From NCBI GenBank assembly GCA_964503525.1, contig CAZCZY010000084.1, positions 1 through 12,994 on the forward strand: a stretch of DNA of 12,994 nucleotides, in the 5' to 3' direction. Within the stretch, counting starts at the first letter, position 1; each line of letters opens with the position of its first letter. The position numbers and the translations under genes were made by a program. The stretch is from CAZCZY01 sp964503525. Its GTDB lineage: Bacteria; Patescibacteriota; JAUYIX01. This document shows, in pieces, positions 7,420-12,994 of this stretch. The notes beneath the pieces are model-generated. The model was not told the DNA's origin and searched no databases. It was given only the letters and a program-made list of their open reading frames with translations.

Positions 7420-9479
7420 GACCGTTTCTGAGTATTTACTTCACGCTTTCTATACCTGCGAAATAAAACATTCCGTACGATCGACATATATTCTACTGAT
7501 GTACCAATGAGCACTTGCCTCAAATCTACTTTGGAATCATTCGAATTACTCCATTCGACCGGAAATTCTAGATAGTGATATTTAAATTTTTTTATCAGGT
7601 AAAGGATTTCAACATCAAATGCCCATCGCGAAAGCGTTACTAATGGAGCAATTTTTTTCCATGAACGCGCTTTTATGATTTTAAAACCATTTTGAGTATC
7701 TCTAATGCCAGGTACTAGAATGCGAATTACAAGATTCGCGATTCGACTCACGATAATTCTCATAAATGGCTGGCGCGCCTTAATATTGCTACCTTGCAAA
7801 TAGCGAGAACTAACAAAAATGTCTCCGCCTAACTTTGCAAGGTGAGGCAATTTACATAACTCGCTTATTGACGTCGAGTGATCAGCGTCCATAAATAAAA
7901 TCCATTTGCTACGAGCCTCATTAAGCCCACGTCGCACTGCAAAACCTTTCCCTCGATTAGGAAAATAGTCGATCAAGCGTGCCTTGGGCATGTCCTCGAT
8001 CAAAGCTGTTATTACCTTTGCCGTATCATCCCTTGACCCATCGTTGACAATCAGCACCTCAAACGCCTGAACATTTTCATTCAAGAATGAGTAGACTTCA
8101 TGCAAAGTCTTTGGAATTCGTTTAGCCTCGTTATACGCTGGAATTACCACGCTTATTGAGTCTCGAAAATTTCTTAATTCTTGTAGCGAAGCGTCAGAAA
8201 CATCAATTCTCTTACATCGTTGCGTAATTGTGGCGACGGATAATCCAAATAAAAGGAACAGCGCGCGCACACCATCAAAGGTACTTGGGGCTGATTGCCA
8301 AAAAATGAATGACGCCAGCGCTGCTAACAGTCCAATTCCTATCCACTCGCCTATACTTGCGTCGTAAGACCGCTTAAGCAACTTCCATGTCTGTGTCGAA
8401 TACCAAACCAAAAAAATCAAAAGTGCCAAAACACCAAACGTGACACCTACCTCAAGAACCAGATTATGTAAGCTCTTAATATTGGTTGTCTGAAATGAAC
8501 GCAGCATGACCTCTGCTCCATCGGGTCCAACACCTTGCCAGAAGTTTTCGCGCATAATGGACCATGCCATCTTTATTAATTCGGTTCGCTCCCCTATTGA
8601 TTGTTGCACTCCAATAGCTGCCAAACTAAAACGCACTTGGATGTCCTCGGGCAGTGCAATCCAAATTACTGACGCAAGTGCCATAGTGCCAAAAATGCCG
8701 GCAACAACCCGCGATATTTTTTTTGCTCGACCGCCGGGTGTTCGTCGCAGAATTACAACTGCCATAAAAACGATCGCGCTGAGTAGCAAAGCCATCAAGC
8801 CCAACGTAGATCCAGTGTAAAAAAGAACTATGGCGCCACCCAAGACCGCGAGCAACACCAAATAACGCCAGCGTCGTCTAAGCGACAAAGCCCATCCGGC
8901 CATGATTGGCAAAAAAACTGCCAAGCTTGCCGCGAGATGATTTTGTCCAATAAAAACTGAAGTAACGGACCATTGTTGGCGATAGGGATTGTTGAGATTT
9001 GATAGTGCTAAATGCGTATCCGTAATTTTTTCCCAGAGCCCAATTCCGATAACACCTATCGCACCCAGCATTGCAGCAGCAAGAAGAATCTTGAAATTTT
9101 TCTTATCGCGTCCTAGCACTGCAATTATCAGCACCAAAAAAAGACCATACAACCAAAAGTTTGTTAAATAGCCCGTGGGATCTGCACCAAGTGCAGTGGA
9201 AGACCACCGCAAGGCAAACACAGACCACACTGCCAAATACATCGGCACTCCAAGCCACCACAAATCACTAAGAGTAAAAACTTCTTGTCTAGTCAATTTT
9301 TTAAGCACGAACCAAACCAACATCAAACAGAGACCTATTAGCAATAAAGTCCGAGGTGCAAATAATATATGCGTCCATTCAGTTAGAGTTAGGTACCGCG
9401 AATATTCTGCTGTTAGCAACAAAAAAGCCGCATACGGCAGAACGACCCAACGCTCCCAAATTTTAGCAAGTGAGCCCAT
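7416..9479 (-). CDS. Fusion of O-antigen ligase/polymerase (Wzy_C) and ALG5-like polyprenyl-phosphate glycosyltransferase
   Basis: A 687-residue two-part protein. Residues 1-420 hold about 12 hydrophobic helices with a Wzy_C-type region: GQNHLAASLAVFLP (178-191), then an outer loop with SIGERTELIKMAW (294-306, containing R298), FWQGVGPDG (313-321) and SLHNLVLEVG (336-345, containing H338). WaaL/Wzy proteins use an Arg and a His in this loop to join glycan from a lipid carrier. Residues 442-660 are a GT2 domain of the ALG5 (dolichyl-phosphate glucosyltransferase) type: VVIPAYNEAKRI, VNDGSRDDT, NRGKGFAVRRG, FMDADHS (D531, D533), RDTQNGFK (593-600), RWAFDVEIL (618-626). Twelve helices with a cytoplasmic N-terminus would put the GT2 part in the cytoplasm, where it belongs. 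The start at ATG 9479 is chosen because GAGG lies 9 nt upstream; ATG 9485 is only 3 nt from it. No stop or frameshift separates the halves. Confidence 0.9.
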   Translation of the reverse strand: MGSLAKIWERWVVLPYAAFLLLTAEYSRYLTLTEWTHILFAPRTLLLIGLCLMLVWFVLKKLTRQEVFTLSDLWWLGVPMYLAVWSVFALRWSSTALGADPTGYLTNFWLYGLFLVLIIAVLGRDKKNFKILLAAAMLGAIGVIGIGLWEKITDTHLALSNLNNPYRQQWSVTSVFIGQNHLAASLAVFLPIMAGWALSLRRRWRYLVLLAVLGGAIVLFYTGSTLGLMALLLSAIVFMAVVILRRTPGGRAKKISRVVAGIFGTMALASVIWIALPEDIQVRFSLAAIGVQQSIGERTELIKMAWSIMRENFWQGVGPDGAEVMLRSFQTTNIKSLHNLVLEVGVTFGVLALLIFLVWYSTQTWKLLKRSYDASIGEWIGIGLLAALASFIFWQSAPSTFDGVRALFLLFGLSVATITQRCKRIDVSDASLQELRNFRDSISVVIPAYNEAKRIPKTLHEVYSFLNENVQAFEVLIVNDGSRDDTAKVITALIEDMPKARLIDYFPNRGKGFAVRRGLNEARSKWILFMDADHSTSISELCKLPHLAKLGGDIFVSSRYLQGSNIKARQPFMRIIVSRIANLVIRILVPGIRDTQNGFKIIKARSWKKIAPLVTLSRWAFDVEILYLIKKFKYHYLEFPVEWSNSNDSKVDLRQVLIGTSVEYMSIVRNVLFRRYRKREVNTQKRS

Positions 9480-9488
9480 GAACATAGG

Positions 9489-9492
9489 CCTC
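9489..9492 (-). promoter_or_regulatory. Shine-Dalgarno for the Wzy_C/ALG5-like fusion
   Basis: GAGG on the minus strand, 9 nt before the ATG at 9479 and 3 nt before the ATG at 9485. The spacing favours the downstream ATG. It is one of the few recognisable ribosome binding sites in the window. Confidence 0.5.
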
Positions 9493-9523
9493 GAAGCTAA
9501 TACGCCTCGTTAGTTCCTGCAAA

Positions 9524-10993
9524 TCACTTGAGAATGCGGCGAACCCCTCGCCAGCCAGTCTTAAGCCCAGGAATTCGTAAAATTTTATCTCTATACAACC
9601 ACGTTTTAGAATTGGTTACATCCCTTAGAGCCTGTTGTGTAAGCCTAAGCCCCCTTTGTAAATCATCGGCCTGATCACACTGGGCCTGCAGATCGCGTCT
9701 TAGATCCTCGTTAGTAGTCTGTAGATTGGTTGTTTTTTCTTCCAGATCCTGCGCCTTAATGGCCTTTTCCTGAAATGCTCGACTCGTCCACTCATTTATC
9801 CTTTTTCGAAATTTTAGCGCCGGTTCCGCGGTTTCATGACCCGATTGCACTCCCTTCACTTCAATAAATCGCCTCCAGACCGCACCACCAAATTTGTCCT
9901 CACTAAATTGTTGCATGTGTATTTTACCTGCCTGCGCAAGTTTTGAAGCCAGGTTTGGATTCGCGGTAATTTTCTCTATGTGCTTTGCAAGAGTCACAAA
10001 GTCCCCCGGCGAATACGTCAACGCAGTCTCACTATCGATGGCTTGTTTTTTAAGACCCTTAATGTTTGTCGCGATCAGAGGGATACCCAACGTCAACGCC
10101 TCTCCGGCAGCTCGCCCAAATGATTCTCCGCGCGAACAGACCAGTACAATATCAGCCTGCTGATAGTACGCATATGGTTGCTCCTGGAAAGGAAGAAATT
10201 GTATCTCCGCTTGCAAGCCCAAAGACGCAACCATGGCCCTAAGCTTCTCAGAGTGCACACCTTCTGGACCACCCATAAGAACTAATTCAACGCTGGTCCC
10301 TTTGTTTTTAAGCAAATCGATGGCACGTATCGCGTCCTCTTGCCCTTTGATCGGAGTCAAAGAACCAGGCAAAATTAATTTGATGGCCCTTGTCTTCTTA
10401 TGGATTGATTTTACGGGCGCAATATTTTTCGGCAGCCGAATGTGGGTATTAATAATTTCTACTTTTTCATTTTCTTCAAACTGATCCGCCGTATCTTCGG
10501 AATTACATATGACCGCAGCAGAGAGAGCATAAAAAAGTTTACTTGTGTTATTAGCGCCCAACAACCAAGAAAAAGAATCCACGAGGGCCTCGGGCTCTCG
10601 CGCAAAAGTAACATGGGGCTTTTCTAGCAGATTAGAAATTATTAATCCCGCCGCTATGGTTCGCGTATTTGAAGCAATGACGTGTGGATCAACCATTGCG
10701 ATCTGCTCAAATAGTGCAAAAATCCCCGGCATACTCTCTATAATATTTTTTTCGAGAACACTTGATGGCACGCCTGACTGTCCGCACCACCAATTAACAG
10801 GACCTCTAATAGTTTTTGCTCCAACATTATTAAGCTCCTTGCGTAAAGGTCCGTCTTCCGGAAGCACGACTGTACAATCAGCACCAAAATTTTGTGTTAA
10901 CTCACGAGTTAGTTCCAATAAACTACGCTCGGCACCTGTCATTGTTGCGAGGTGCGAGAAAAATACCGCCCTCAGCACTCTATGTTGGTCCAT
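9524..10993 (-). CDS. Glycosyltransferase family 4 with C-terminal coiled coil
   Basis: A 489-residue GT-B fold enzyme, expected to use a nucleotide sugar in the cytoplasm. The N-terminal Rossmann half has the acceptor-side pattern VFFSHLATMTGAERSLLEL (10-28). The C-terminal half starts around 203 with LILPGSLTPIKGQEDAI (206-222) and carries the retaining-GT4 donor motif from E290 to E298 (ESFGRAAGE), followed by GIPLIATNIKG. The fold ends near residue 385. Residues about 400-460 are rich in Glu, Gln, Lys and Leu and look like a coiled coil. The last 30 residues (TNSKTWLYRDKILRIPG) resemble a short tail seen after coiled coils in other cell-surface glycosyltransferases and methyltransferases. 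The coil could bring the enzyme into a complex or to the membrane. The gene starts 10 nt after the stop of the nucleotidyltransferase gene; no good Shine-Dalgarno is visible. The substrate is unknown. Confidence 0.92.
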   Translation of the reverse strand: MDQHRVLRAVFFSHLATMTGAERSLLELTRELTQNFGADCTVVLPEDGPLRKELNNVGAKTIRGPVNWWCGQSGVPSSVLEKNIIESMPGIFALFEQIAMVDPHVIASNTRTIAAGLIISNLLEKPHVTFAREPEALVDSFSWLLGANNTSKLFYALSAAVICNSEDTADQFEENEKVEIINTHIRLPKNIAPVKSIHKKTRAIKLILPGSLTPIKGQEDAIRAIDLLKNKGTSVELVLMGGPEGVHSEKLRAMVASLGLQAEIQFLPFQEQPYAYYQQADIVLVCSRGESFGRAAGEALTLGIPLIATNIKGLKKQAIDSETALTYSPGDFVTLAKHIEKITANPNLASKLAQAGKIHMQQFSEDKFGGAVWRRFIEVKGVQSGHETAEPALKFRKRINEWTSRAFQEKAIKAQDLEEKTTNLQTTNEDLRRDLQAQCDQADDLQRGLRLTQQALRDVTNSKTWLYRDKILRIPGLKTGWRGVRRILK

Positions 10994-11003
10994 TGAGGAC
11001 AGC

Positions 11004-11741
11004 CTATTGATTCCTGTTGACTTCTGTCAATTCCTCAATTGTCCCAATCCCCAGCCAATCTTTGGCACGAACAACTCGCACCGAATGTCCAAGCACCGGC
11101 AATTGAGCCAGCGTTTGTGGTAAGCCCAGTTCGCCGCTGGGTAATTTTACCGGTGGAACATCAAAATAATGCTGATCGAGAACATATGCTGCACAATTTA
11201 CTAAGTATGGAGGTTTGCGATCAGAGCTACCTGCCTCTGCGATGCCCGACAGATCGTCTTGAGCCGTCACTGTCAAGGTTCCAAAGCGTTCCGGATCCGA
11301 AACTTCCTTTCCTAAAACCGCGCGGGGAAACTGCAAGAGTCGCTCAAGGTCACGGGCAGAATACATATCGTCACCCATCAACACCAAAAATCGATCGTCT
11401 CGCCCCGCTGTGATTTTCGACTGCGTCGTTGTATTCGTCGCGTTGAGTAGCGGTCGCGCGCACGCAACAGCGCCCCCTGTTCCGTTTAGTGCGGCGTGAT
11501 GAACATAGCGGATCTTACGCGGTCCGGCCCCGGCGCCACGCCACTCATCTCCAAAATATGCTCGAATTTGTTCGCCCAAATAATTGATTACAAAAATCAC
11601 CTCATCGATTTCGTCAGGTAATGCCTCCATGGTTCGCGCTAAAATCGGACGGCCACCGACGAGCAACATCGGTTTGGGTGTCCACTCGGTGAGTGGCCGC
11701 AAGCGTTTACCCAGACCTGCAGCTAAAATTACTGCTTTCAT
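11004..11741 (-). CDS. Sugar-phosphate nucleotidyltransferase (NTP_transferase family)
   Basis: A 245-residue enzyme of the family that makes NDP-sugar from sugar-1-phosphate and NTP (RmlA, GalU and mannose-1-phosphate guanylyltransferase relatives). The N-terminal signature is AVILAAGLGKRLRPLTEWTP (3-22), followed by the catalytic-site Lys in KPM (K23). Further motifs are NGTGGAVACA (86-95, base and sugar recognition), VLMGDDMY (119-126, metal-binding Asp) and a late DWLGIGT (228-234). The length suggests a single catalytic domain without the C-terminal beta-helix seen in larger relatives. It is the first gene of the glycan cluster, 30 nt after efp, and probably provides an activated sugar for the transferases encoded behind it. 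Its GC content (about 62% in 11641-11700 by hand count) is higher than that of the genes downstream. Which sugar and nucleotide it uses cannot be told from the motifs alone. Confidence 0.9.
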   Translation of the reverse strand: MKAVILAAGLGKRLRPLTEWTPKPMLLVGGRPILARTMEALPDEIDEVIFVINYLGEQIRAYFGDEWRGAGAGPRKIRYVHHAALNGTGGAVACARPLLNATNTTTQSKITAGRDDRFLVLMGDDMYSARDLERLLQFPRAVLGKEVSDPERFGTLTVTAQDDLSGIAEAGSSDRKPPYLVNCAAYVLDQHYFDVPPVKLPSGELGLPQTLAQLPVLGHSVRVVRAKDWLGIGTIEELTEVNRNQ

Positions 11742-11771
11742 GGTGTGGCGTAAACTATGCGACCAAGAAAA

Positions 11772-12338
11772 TTATGTCGCCGACTCCGCGCGCTCGCTGT
11801 ATTTTCCTGTCTCCGTATTGACGCGTACAACATCGCCAACTTTGATAAATAGCGGCACATTTATTTTAGTCCCGTTTTCTAGGGTTATCTCCTTAAGTCC
11901 CCCGGTCGCCGTATCGCCCTTGATCCCCGGCGGCGCTTCAGTGACTTTGAACGAAACTTTGTTCGCCAATTCTATGGAGATCGGCTTTTCGCCAAAATTC
12001 AAGATCGTGACAATACCGCCTTCGGCAATAAATTTTGCCGCCTCGCCGACGATGTCAGCTGGAATCGAAAATTGTTCGTATGATTCTTGATCCATAAAAT
12101 AAAACGCATCGCCCTCGCGATACAAATATTGCGCTTGTGAGCGCGACATATCGGCCGATTCAACGCGATCGCCTTGCTTGAAAGTTTTTTCTAGTACCGA
12201 ACCGTCCTTAAGACTGCGCAATTTAGTGCGCATCACTGGTCGGCGCTGAGCCGTTTTCATAAAATCAGATTTGAGCACAATGTAGGGTGTCCCGTTGATG
12301 TCAAGAAATGACCCTGCGCGAAGTTCGTCAATTTTCAT
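11772..12338 (-). CDS. efp: Translation elongation factor P
   Basis: This 188-residue protein has the usual length for EF-P, the ribosome factor that relieves stalling at polyproline. The KOW-like N-terminal domain is about residues 1-62 (LRAGSFLDINGTPYIVLKSDF at the start), the first OB domain about 63-125 and the second about 127-180 (APPGIKGDTA, LENGTKINVPLFI and VGDVVRVNTETGKY). The tip of domain I reads FMKTAQRRPVMRTKL (26-40). Aligned on the flanking F-x-K and R-x-KL, residue Q31 takes the place of E. coli K34, the residue that gets beta-lysylated, and two Arg follow it. The start ATG has GAGG 7 nt upstream and lies about 40 nt behind a promoter candidate. The glycan genes that follow may be read through from it. 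The identification is very secure; the loop chemistry is not known. Confidence 0.97.
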   Translation of the reverse strand: MKIDELRAGSFLDINGTPYIVLKSDFMKTAQRRPVMRTKLRSLKDGSVLEKTFKQGDRVESADMSRSQAQYLYREGDAFYFMDQESYEQFSIPADIVGEAAKFIAEGGIVTILNFGEKPISIELANKVSFKVTEAPPGIKGDTATGGLKEITLENGTKINVPLFIKVGDVVRVNTETGKYSERAESAT

Positions 12339-12345
12339 AAAAGTG

Positions 12346-12349
12346 CCTC
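12346..12349 (-). promoter_or_regulatory. Shine-Dalgarno of efp
   Basis: GAGG on the minus strand, 7 nt before the ATG of efp. It supports the chosen start at 12338. Confidence 0.6.
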
Positions 12350-12387
12350 AGTTTTCATAATGGCTTATCAATACTCATAGCCAAAGA

Positions 12388-12416
12388 TTTTTACCCGAAC
12401 AGCGGGCAACTGTCAA
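12388..12416 (-). promoter_or_regulatory. Candidate sigma-70-type promoter for efp and the genes behind it
   Basis: On the minus strand a perfect TTGACA (12416-12411) is followed after 17 nt by TAAAAA (12393-12388), a 4-of-6 match to TATAAT. A transcript starting near 12381 would have a leader of about 40 nt before the efp ATG. The -35 box begins only 4 nt after the stop of the small membrane protein gene. It is the best promoter candidate found in the window; no equally good one was seen in the short gaps farther left, so it may drive much of the glycan cluster. The spacer holds a short inverted repeat (CCCG/CGGG) of unknown meaning. Confidence 0.55.
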
Positions 12417-12420
12417 AGCG

Positions 12421-12567
12421 CTAAACAAAGAAAAGTGCCATTGCTGCCACGATCACACCGACAACGCTCGCAAAAATTAATTGAGGTGTAGAAGTATTTC
12501 CGGCGAGTTTGCCAAAGACCGCTCCGGCGATAATCAAAAATCCGGCACTCAAAAAAAGCGCGATCAT
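12421..12567 (-). CDS. Small two-helix membrane protein
   Basis: A 48-residue open frame, ATG to TAG, that starts 16 nt after the tyrosyl-tRNA synthetase stop. Two hydrophobic segments (about 1-18 and 30-48) flank a short polar turn, GKLAGNTSTPQ (19-29), giving a helical hairpin in the membrane. I do not recognise a family. No Shine-Dalgarno is evident. Its place in the gap between two translation genes, in the same direction and with clean membrane-protein composition, supports a real gene, but at this length chance cannot be excluded. Confidence 0.5.
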   Translation of the reverse strand: MIALFLSAGFLIIAGAVFGKLAGNTSTPQLIFASVVGVIVAAMALFFV

Positions 12568-12583
12568 GAGGGCAAAATCACGC

Positions 12584-12994
12584 TCACGGCAGCCAAATAA
12601 TTTTAATAAACCGGCGCTTGCCGACTTGCAGCACCACTTCGCGCTTTGAGTTGACCTCTTTTACATCACGAACAACTTTTTTAACCTCACTACCTGATTT
12701 TCCTGTACCACCCTCTACTAGACTCACGGCACCGGCTGACACGAGCCGTTTGGCTTCGCTTCGGCTATGTACGAGTTTAGCGAGGAAAACAACCGCTGCT
12801 AAGTCAATCGCTTTAGCCTTCGAAATTTTAACCGTAGGAATTTTTTCCGGCAAAAGTTTATTAGAAAATACTCGCTCAAAACTCGCCTCGGCGCTACGAA
12901 CTTTTTTTAGATCGAGATGCAGCAAAAACACAATCGCGCGTGCAAGTAATTGCTTGGCTGCCTTGGGATGAGTCGCGCCGGATTTTACAGCGCG
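12584..12994 (-). CDS. tyrS: Tyrosyl-tRNA synthetase, C-terminal part (N-terminus outside window)
   Basis: 136 residues are visible before the TGA stop; the frame is open to the right edge. The first residues, with THPKAAKQLLARAIV and then ASFERVFSNK, match the segment that joins the catalytic domain to the tail in tyrosyl-tRNA synthetases (family form 'P...AK..LA..IV...H....A..A...F..VF'). An S4-like RNA-binding domain follows: IDLAAVVFLAKLVHSRSEAK and then RLVSAGAVSL. The end, VVLQVGKRRFIKI, is also typical of TyrRS, whose S4 domain grips the tRNA. The HIGH- and KMSKS-type active-site motifs lie outside the window, so activity cannot be judged. An internal GTG at 12931 could be mistaken for a start, but the homology clearly continues upstream of it. 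Confidence 0.9.
   Translation of the reverse strand, partial: RAVKSGATHPKAAKQLLARAIVFLLHLDLKKVRSAEASFERVFSNKLLPEKIPTVKISKAKAIDLAAVVFLAKLVHSRSEAKRLVSAGAVSLVEGGTGKSGSEVKKVVRDVKEVNSKREVVLQVGKRRFIKIIWLP

Noticed and set aside
10545..12090. Long plus-strand open frames opposite the GT4, nucleotidyltransferase and efp genes
   Set aside because: They lie wholly antisense to genes with clear family motifs, and their translations show no recognisable domain, so they are shadows of the minus-strand reading frames.
12394..12408. Short inverted repeat (CCCG...CGGG) as a terminator before efp
   Set aside because: The stem is only about 4 bp and no U-run follows on either strand; the bases fit better as the spacer of a promoter.
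1..12994. TGA recoded as Gly, as in Gracilibacteria/Absconditabacteria
   Set aside because: TGA ends tyrS, the fusion gene and the 170-residue protein gene at the expected places, and no conserved domain is interrupted by an in-frame TGA.
1..12994. CRISPR array, insertion sequence, tRNA or phage genes
   Set aside because: No regularly spaced direct repeats, transposase motifs, cloverleaf-like stretches or phage structural genes were seen; intergenic space is too small to hide them.

Overview
The window is a one-directional stretch of a bacterial genome: every gene I can support lies on the minus strand, so transcription runs from the right edge to the left. It uses the standard bacterial code, because TGA is a true stop at several gene ends. 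Spacing is tight, with 1-nt and 4-nt overlaps at several junctions. Several starts are probably GTG or TTG, and few genes have a clear Shine-Dalgarno sequence. The compact layout, a small EF-P with an unusual loop, and a glycan cluster sitting directly behind core translation genes suggest a Patescibacteria/CPR-like organism. That placement is an inference; no marker in the window proves it.

From right to left, the first block holds translation genes: the C-terminal end of tyrosyl-tRNA synthetase (cut by the right edge), a 48-residue two-helix membrane protein, a good -35/-10 promoter candidate, and elongation factor P (efp). A hand count of 11641-11700, in the next gene, gives about 62% GC; a count of 4981-5040, in the transporter genes, gives about 28%.

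The rest (about 11.7 kb to the left edge) is a surface-glycan cluster. In gene order it encodes: a sugar-nucleotide pyrophosphorylase-like nucleotidyltransferase; a GT4 glycosyltransferase with a C-terminal coiled coil; a fusion of an O-antigen ligase/polymerase (Wzy_C type) with an ALG5-like polyprenyl-phosphate glycosyltransferase; a small unknown protein with one membrane helix; a polytopic GT-C-like membrane protein; an ABC-2 permease and a short Wzt-type ATPase; two GT2 glycosyltransferases; a 29-codon mini-ORF; and a large methyltransferase / coiled coil / repeat / GT2 protein that runs off the left edge.

A reasonable reading is this. The nucleotidyltransferase makes an activated sugar. 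The cytoplasmic GT4 and GT2 enzymes and the methyltransferase build and modify a lipid-linked glycan, and the ABC pair exports it. The ALG5-like domain makes polyprenyl-phosphate-sugar, which the GT-C-like protein could use outside the membrane. The Wzy_C domain joins or ligates glycan on the outer face. The most unusual item is the Wzy_C / ALG5-like fusion together with the two genes overlapping behind it, a possible compact module for glycan decoration and transfer. No CRISPR array, insertion sequence, tRNA or rRNA was seen.
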